Assembly: GCF_035609205.1 (NCBI RefSeq)
Contig: NZ_CP141184.1
Location: 372,001 to 436,000, forward strand
Reading direction: 5' to 3'
Origin: Hymenobacter sp. GOD-10R
Lineage (GTDB): Bacteria > Bacteroidota > Bacteroidia > Cytophagales > Hymenobacteraceae
Length of the DNA: 64,000 nucleotides
In this document: piece after piece, positions 59,868-64,000 of the stretch
How the letters are laid out: every line of letters starts with the position of its first letter
Position numbering within the stretch: position 1 is the stretch's first letter
Position numbers and translations under genes: made by a program
Notes under the pieces: generated by a model
The model's input: only the letters and a program-made list of their open reading frames with translations
Database searches by the model: none
Told to the model about the DNA's origin: nothing

Positions 59868-60045
59868 GCTGCGCCGAATACATCGGTGGCGGCCCGAAAA
59901 GGGAATCCGGTGCGAATCCGGAACAGTCTCCGCTGCTGTAACCCCGTACCAATGCGGCCGACACGACCAGGCCACTGCTTCCGCACGGGAGTGGGAAGGC
60001 CGTCGGCCGAGGGGAAGTCAGAAGACCTGCCTTTGCGCCAGCCCG
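59868..60045 (+). promoter_or_regulatory. Adenosylcobalamin riboswitch
   Basis: The core elements appear in order: AAGGGAATCCGGTGCGAATC, the B12-box-like GCCACTG (59971-59977), GTGGGAAGG and GACCTGCC (60024-60031). It ends about 32 bases before the ATG of the B12-binding protein gene. A following partial hairpin (AGCTTTC/GAAAGGCT) could hide the ribosome site when the ligand binds. It should lower expression of btuFCD when cobalamin is plentiful. Exact ends are approximate. Confidence 0.92.
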
Positions 60046-60076
60046 TTACAGCTTTCGGAAGAAAGGCTTGTCAACC

Positions 60077-61306
60077 ATGAAGAACCCCGCTACCCGCCGG
60101 ATGCCCGGCGGCTTATCCTTTGTATTTCCTGCTGGTTGGCGGTGGTTAGGCTTGAGCCTAGCTATGCATTGCGCAAACCTGCTGGCGAGTTGCTCGCAAC
60201 CAACGCCCGAAAAGGCAGCACCGCCAACAGCTACTCCGCAGGAGCAAGTCGCTGGTGCGTCGCAACAAACGACTATCAAGTACGCCAAAGGCTTTACGAT
60301 TCAGTACGTCGGCAACTACAAGATTGTCAAGATCCTAAATCCTTTCAAGGACCACACCGACACGGCCTGCTACGTGCTCGTGCCGCGCGGTCAGTCGCGG
60401 CCAGCTGGCTATGGCAGCAGCTCGGTTATCGAAACCCCCATTCGAACGCTGGTAGGCACCTCGTCCATGCACATAGCGCTGGCCGACTTTCTCAATGCCG
60501 ATGACGTGCTCGTGGGGCTAGGTAGCCTGCAATACGCCTCGGCACCCGCGGTGCGCAAGCGCATTGCCGAAGGAAAGATCAAAGCGTTTGGCGAAAACTC
60601 CCTCAACGAAGAGCAGCTGATTGCCCAGCACCCCGATCTGGTGATGACCATGGGCAGCCCCGGCGCCCCGGTGGAGCGTTTTCATACCCTAGCCGCCGCG
60701 GGCGTGCCCGTGATGGTAAACTCGGAGTGGGTAGAGACAACACCCCTAGCCCGCGCCGAATGGGTGAAGCTACTGGCCACCTTGCTCAACAAAGAAGCCG
60801 TTGTTAATCAGAAATTTGCCAAAGTAGAAGCAGAATATCAGCGTCTCACGGCTCTAACGCGGCGGGTAACCAAGCGGCCGCAGGTGCTCACGGGGTTGCC
60901 GTTCAAGGACACCTGGTACATGCCCGATGGGGAAAGCTACACGGCGCAGTTCTTCCGCGACGCCGGTGGGGCCTACCACTGGGACCAAGAGCGCGCCGCC
61001 GGCAGCCTAGCCTTGGCCTTCGAAGCCGTGTACCCCGTGGCCCTCACGGCCGACTGCTGGGTGAACACCGGCACGGCCAATACCAAAGCCGAAATCCTGG
61101 CCCAGGACGCCCGCTACGCCGATTTTCAGCCCTTCAAAACGGGAGCGGTGTACAATAACAACAAGCGCACCGACGGCCATGGCTCCAATGATTATTGGGA
61201 GTCCGGCGCAGTACATCCGGAAGTAATTCTGGCGGACCTTATTAAGATTTTGCACCCAGAGCTCCTGCCGCAGCACGAGCTGGTGTACTATAAGCAACTA
61301 AAGTGA
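60077..61306 (+). CDS. btuF: Vitamin B12-type ABC transporter binding lipoprotein
   Basis: The product is 409 residues from ATG 60077 (a TTG nine bases upstream is also in frame). A lipobox (CANLLASC) gives a lipoprotein anchored in the membrane. The two lobes of the helical-backbone family are visible: FTIQYVGNYKIVKILNPF, LNADDVLVGLGSLQYA, EEQLIAQHPDLVMTMGSPGA, then KRPQVLTGLPFKDTWYMPDG and RDAGGAYHWDQE. It should bind cobalamin or a related corrinoid in the periplasm. The riboswitch upstream and the coupled permease and ATPase support this. Confidence 0.92.
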   Translation: MKNPATRRMPGGLSFVFPAGWRWLGLSLAMHCANLLASCSQPTPEKAAPPTATPQEQVAGASQQTTIKYAKGFTIQYVGNYKIVKILNPFKDHTDTACYVLVPRGQSRPAGYGSSSVIETPIRTLVGTSSMHIALADFLNADDVLVGLGSLQYASAPAVRKRIAEGKIKAFGENSLNEEQLIAQHPDLVMTMGSPGAPVERFHTLAAAGVPVMVNSEWVETTPLARAEWVKLLATLLNKEAVVNQKFAKVEAEYQRLTALTRRVTKRPQVLTGLPFKDTWYMPDGESYTAQFFRDAGGAYHWDQERAAGSLALAFEAVYPVALTADCWVNTGTANTKAEILAQDARYADFQPFKTGAVYNNNKRTDGHGSNDYWESGAVHPEVILADLIKILHPELLPQHELVYYKQLK

Positions 61307-62391
61307 TGAACACATTGACGGCTGAGCCGGTGGCGCACGGCCGCCGCCTGGCACGCCGCCGGCGCTTGCTGCTGGTAGGGTTAGTAGGATTGGTCGGGCT
61401 AGCCTTTATGCTGGATATTGCCCTTGGTTCGGTGCGCATCCCGCTGCCCGCGGTGGCCGATGTGCTGCTGGGGAAAAGCAGCGGCACCATAGCCTGGGAT
61501 TTTATTGTCGCCAAAATCCGGGTGCCTAAGGCTATTACGGCGGTGCTGGTAGGCTGTGGCCTCGCGGTCAGTGGCTTGCAGATGCAGACGTTGTTTCGCA
61601 ACCCGTTGGCGGGACCGTCGGTGCTGGGCATTACGGCGGGGGCTGGGCTCGGGGTGGCGCTGGTGATGCTATCGGCGGGCAGCGCGGCCAGCCTCTACGC
61701 CATTCAGCAGCTTGGGCTTGGGGGAAGCTGGCTTATTGTGCTAGCCGCTACCCTAGGTGCCGCCCTGGTGCTCTTGCTGGTACTCGCCATTTCGGCCCGC
61801 GTGCGCGACAACGTGGTGATGCTTATTGTGGGGGTGATGATCGGCAACATCACCCTTTCCATTGTCAGTATCTGGCAATACTTCAGCGCTCCAGAGCAGA
61901 TCCAAGAGTACTTGCTGTGGACGTTTGGCTCGTTGGGTGGCGTTACGGGGCCGCACTTAGCCGTATTAGCGGGAGTAGTTCTGGTGGGGTTGGTGTTAGC
62001 TTTTGCCTCTTCGAAGCCGCTTAATGCTTTACTGTTAGGGGAGAACTATGCTCGTAGTATGGGCCTGACGGTGGGTCGCGCGCGGCTGCTCATCATTGCT
62101 AGCACTAGTCTGCTGGCGGGCAGCATTACGGCTTTCTGCGGACCGATCGGCTTTGTCGGTATCGCCGTGCCGCACCTGACCCGCGCCCTGCTCAACACTG
62201 CCGACCACCGCTTGCTGATTCCGGGCGCTTGCCTAGTGGGTGCGGGCCTGACGTTGCTATGCGACTGTCTGGCGCAGCTGCCGGGCAGCTCAACGGCTTT
62301 GCCAATCAATATTATCACGGCGCTGGTAGGGGCGCCGGTCGTTATCTGGGTTACGCTGCGCCGGACCCTCGTACGCTCTTCCTTTTCCTGA
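61306..62391 (+). CDS. btuC: FecCD/BtuC-type ABC permease
   Basis: The product is 361 residues with about ten membrane helices. The start ATG shares a base with the previous stop (TGATG). FecCD marks are present: VRIPLPAVADVLLGKSS, VRVPKAITAVLVGCGLAVSG, LQMQTLFRNPLAGPSVLGIT, LLLGENYARSMGLTV and FCGPIGFVGIAVPHLTRALL (contact with the ATPase). It forms the membrane channel with BtuF and the following ATPase. Confidence 0.94.
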   Translation: MNTLTAEPVAHGRRLARRRRLLLVGLVGLVGLAFMLDIALGSVRIPLPAVADVLLGKSSGTIAWDFIVAKIRVPKAITAVLVGCGLAVSGLQMQTLFRNPLAGPSVLGITAGAGLGVALVMLSAGSAASLYAIQQLGLGGSWLIVLAATLGAALVLLLVLAISARVRDNVVMLIVGVMIGNITLSIVSIWQYFSAPEQIQEYLLWTFGSLGGVTGPHLAVLAGVVLVGLVLAFASSKPLNALLLGENYARSMGLTVGRARLLIIASTSLLAGSITAFCGPIGFVGIAVPHLTRALLNTADHRLLIPGACLVGAGLTLLCDCLAQLPGSSTALPINIITALVGAPVVIWVTLRRTLVRSSFS

Positions 62392-63425
62392 TGATGGCAC
62401 CTCCTCCCTTATTGGAAACGCAGGCGCTGGTCATTGGCTACAAGCTTAGTCGGACGGAGCGACGGCACGTGGCCGGACCACTAGACCTAGCTTTGCAGCC
62501 AGGCGACTTGGTGTGTTTGCTTGGGCCGAACGGGGCCGGCAAATCGACGCTGATGCGCACGCTGGCGGGCTTGCAGCCGCCCCTCGGGGGCCATGTGCAG
62601 ATTGAGCAAGTTGATACCCAGCACCTAGCTGCGGCCGAGCTAGCCCGCAAGCTCAGCATCGTACTCACTGACCGCGTGGAGGCTGGCAACCTAACGGTAC
62701 AGGAGTTGGTGGCCCTAGGTCGCTACCCGCACACGGGATGGCTCGGCAACCTTTCCGCGCACGATCATACCGTGATACAAGAAGCTTTAGCGTCGACCAA
62801 TACGGCCCAGTTCGCGGCTCGCCGGGTGGCAACGCTCAGCGACGGGGAGCGACAGAAGGTGATGCTCGCCCGCGCCCTCGCCCAGGATACGCCCGTGATT
62901 CTGCTCGATGAGCCCACGGCTCACCTCGACCTGCCCAACCGGGTGCAGCTCATGCGTTTGCTGCACCAGCTGGCTCGTCAAACGCGGAAAGCTATCCTGC
63001 TTTCAACCCACGAGCTCGACTTAGCTTTGCAGGCGGCTGACTATGTGTGGCTCATGCACGGCCAGGGACAACTGCATACAGGCGTCCCCGAAGACCTGGT
63101 GCTCAGCGGCACGTTTGAAGCGGCCTTTGCCCGCGACGGCCTCGCCTTCGACCAGGCCACTGGTACGTTTGTCATCCACGAGCCCGGTGCGCGTGCGGTG
63201 CACTTGGACGGTAGCGGTCCGCTCGCTTTCTGGACGCAACGTGCCCTTCAGCGTGAAGGCTTTAAGCTGACGACTGAACCGGGGACTGGGCTTCGCGTGG
63301 AATTGCGTGAGCAGGCTAGCTCGGGCCGTTGGGTCAGCCACCTAGCCGGGCAAGCGCACGAGCATCATTCCATTGCCGATTTGCTGGCTTACTTGCGTGT
63401 CACCTCAGCACCTTCGCCTCGTTAG
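62391..63425 (+). CDS. btuD: BtuD/FhuC-like ABC ATPase with C-terminal extension
   Basis: The product is 344 residues from ATG 62391, which overlaps the btuC stop by one base; a longer frame upstream inside btuC is not real. Motifs: Walker A LLGPNGAGKSTLM, Q-loop region LSIVLTDRV, signature ATLSDGERQKVMLARALAQD, Walker B VILLDEPTAHLDLP, switch HELDL. The C-terminal ~90 residues (TFVIHEPGARAVHLDGSG, HEHHSIADLLAYLRVT) are absent from typical ~250-residue FecE/BtuD proteins and may be a regulatory domain. The gene closes the B12 import operon. Confidence 0.93.
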   Translation: MMAPPPLLETQALVIGYKLSRTERRHVAGPLDLALQPGDLVCLLGPNGAGKSTLMRTLAGLQPPLGGHVQIEQVDTQHLAAAELARKLSIVLTDRVEAGNLTVQELVALGRYPHTGWLGNLSAHDHTVIQEALASTNTAQFAARRVATLSDGERQKVMLARALAQDTPVILLDEPTAHLDLPNRVQLMRLLHQLARQTRKAILLSTHELDLALQAADYVWLMHGQGQLHTGVPEDLVLSGTFEAAFARDGLAFDQATGTFVIHEPGARAVHLDGSGPLAFWTQRALQREGFKLTTEPGTGLRVELREQASSGRWVSHLAGQAHEHHSIADLLAYLRVTSAPSPR

Positions 63426-63591
63426 GTTAGCTTCCACCTTACAGATGCGACTAGAAACTGGTTTTGGCAACGTTTGCATAAAGAAATAGCCTAGGGGCGC
63501 GGACACGTAGTTGGGTTTTTCGGTAGTATCAAGGCTGCATTAGATGAGATGATGCCTACTCTTGACTACTCCCCTCAAAACCACCCGCTTT

Positions 63592-64000
63592 ATGTATTGC
63601 CTTTCAGATTCAACTACGACCACTAACCGGAAGCCTCGGCAATGGGCTGCTCTGCTGGCTGTAGCGCTTGCAGCCGTGAGTTCCCCTAGCTGGGCGCAGC
63701 AGCTCGCTTTTCCTGGGGCTGAAGGCGCAGGGCGCTTTACTACCGGTGGGCGCGGCACAAGTGCTGTTCCTACCACCGTATTTGAGGTCACGAACTTAAA
63801 TGACGACACCAACCCCGGCAGCTTGCGCTACGCGGTAAGTCAGAAATCGGCGGTGACGCATCGAACGGTGGTGTTTCGGGTGTCGGGCACGATTCACCTG
63901 AATTCGCCGCTGACTATCTCGAAGTCCAACATCACCATTGCGGGCCAAACGGCACCCGGCGACGGCATCTGCCTAGCCGATTACCCGGTGAACATCCACG
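63592..64000 (+). CDS. Secreted pectate-lyase-like protein, 5' part only
   Basis: From ATG 63592 the frame runs open to the window end (136 codons seen). A signal peptide ([19 protein letters not shown]) follows a basic N-terminus. The mature start [16 protein letters not shown], then [20 protein letters not shown] and [17 protein letters not shown], is typical of pectate-lyase-like right-handed beta-helix proteins of Bacteroidota. Catalytic residues lie beyond the window. It probably acts on pectin or other plant polysaccharides outside the cell. Confidence 0.85.
   Translation, partial: MYCLSDSTTTTNRKPRQWAALLAVALAAVSSPSWAQQLAFPGAEGAGRFTTGGRGTSAVPTTVFEVTNLNDDTNPGSLRYAVSQKSAVTHRTVVFRVSGTIHLNSPLTISKSNITIAGQTAPGDGICLADYPVNIH

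Noticed and set aside
59503..59964. 153-codon minus-strand frame running from the riboswitch into the sigma gene
   Set aside because: It overlaps the conserved riboswitch and the sigma factor in another frame and shows no domain.
63540..63812. 90-codon minus-strand frame near the window end
   Set aside because: It lies opposite the signal peptide and first strands of the pectate-lyase-like gene, which has much better protein character.
1..64000. CRISPR array, tRNA or rRNA genes, transposase
   Set aside because: I looked for regularly spaced direct repeats, tRNA-like cloverleaf ends, rRNA signatures and DDE/tyrosine transposase motifs and saw none that I could support.

Overview
The window looks like a chromosomal segment of a Bacteroidota bacterium of the Cytophagales, most likely Hymenobacter or a close relative. 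The signs are an intermediate to high GC content, Bacteroidota-type promoters (-7 TAnnTTTG), a type IX secretion C-terminal domain on a secreted glycosidase, RluE/RlmF/ProC/OGDH proteins of Bacteroidota character, and many small secreted or lipobox proteins. The species cannot be fixed from the sequence alone. There is no rRNA, tRNA, CRISPR array, transposase or prophage block.

Layout. 1-6.7 kb: the start of a secreted protein (cut by the window edge), several conserved hypotheticals, an Ala-rich lipoprotein, a degenerate HNH/treble-clef protein, a 3D-domain exported protein and a royal-jelly-like lipoprotein. 6.8-11.7 kb: 2-oxoglutarate dehydrogenase E1 and E2; the shared E3 (lpd) lies at 20.2 kb. 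11.9-15.8 kb: a Cys-rich CRP/FNR regulator, then three Roadblock/LC7-like paralogues interleaved with a single-pass membrane protein. 16-25.7 kb: proC, an EamA exporter with a decayed AraC regulator beside it, an M1 peptidase, lpd, a GT39-like membrane glycosyltransferase and an amidohydrolase. 25.8-29.4 kb: an AT-rich RES-domain gene that looks acquired, a cluster of small hairpins, a secreted vWA-like protein and a large nested inverted repeat. 29.4-41.2 kb: mostly enzymes (RibD-C/DHFR-like, VOC, GH128-like, RlmF, PhnA domain, GH63/GH37-like, RluE-like, S41 protease), a LURP-one protein, a cold-shock protein and a diadenylate-cyclase-like (DACNV-type) protein.

41.2-54.2 kb is the signalling region: MarR, an HD hydrolase, an ATP/ADP-translocase-like protein fused to HEAT repeats and a cyclic-nucleotide-binding domain, a convergent four-gene cluster (two sensor kinases, a lone receiver, a receiver-adenylyl cyclase), and a LytS/LytTR pair with a membrane protein. 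54.2-57.4 kb holds a secreted hydrolase and small unknowns. 57.5-59.7 kb is a probable envelope-stress operon: sigma factor, three small membrane or exported proteins, and Hsp20. 59.9-63.4 kb is a cobalamin riboswitch followed by a translationally coupled vitamin B12 ABC importer (btuF-btuC-btuD). The window ends inside a secreted pectate-lyase-like gene.

The most interesting candidates for undescribed biology are the kinase/receiver/cyclase cluster facing a transporter with an apparently cNMP-competent domain, the triple Roadblock cluster, the orphan DAC-like protein, and the RES island with its neighbouring repeats. Two sequence-level habits stand out: very long, nearly perfect hairpins after many genes, and unexpectedly frequent CTAG, largely because leucine codon CTA tends to precede a G. 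All function statements are from reading motifs; no database search was possible.
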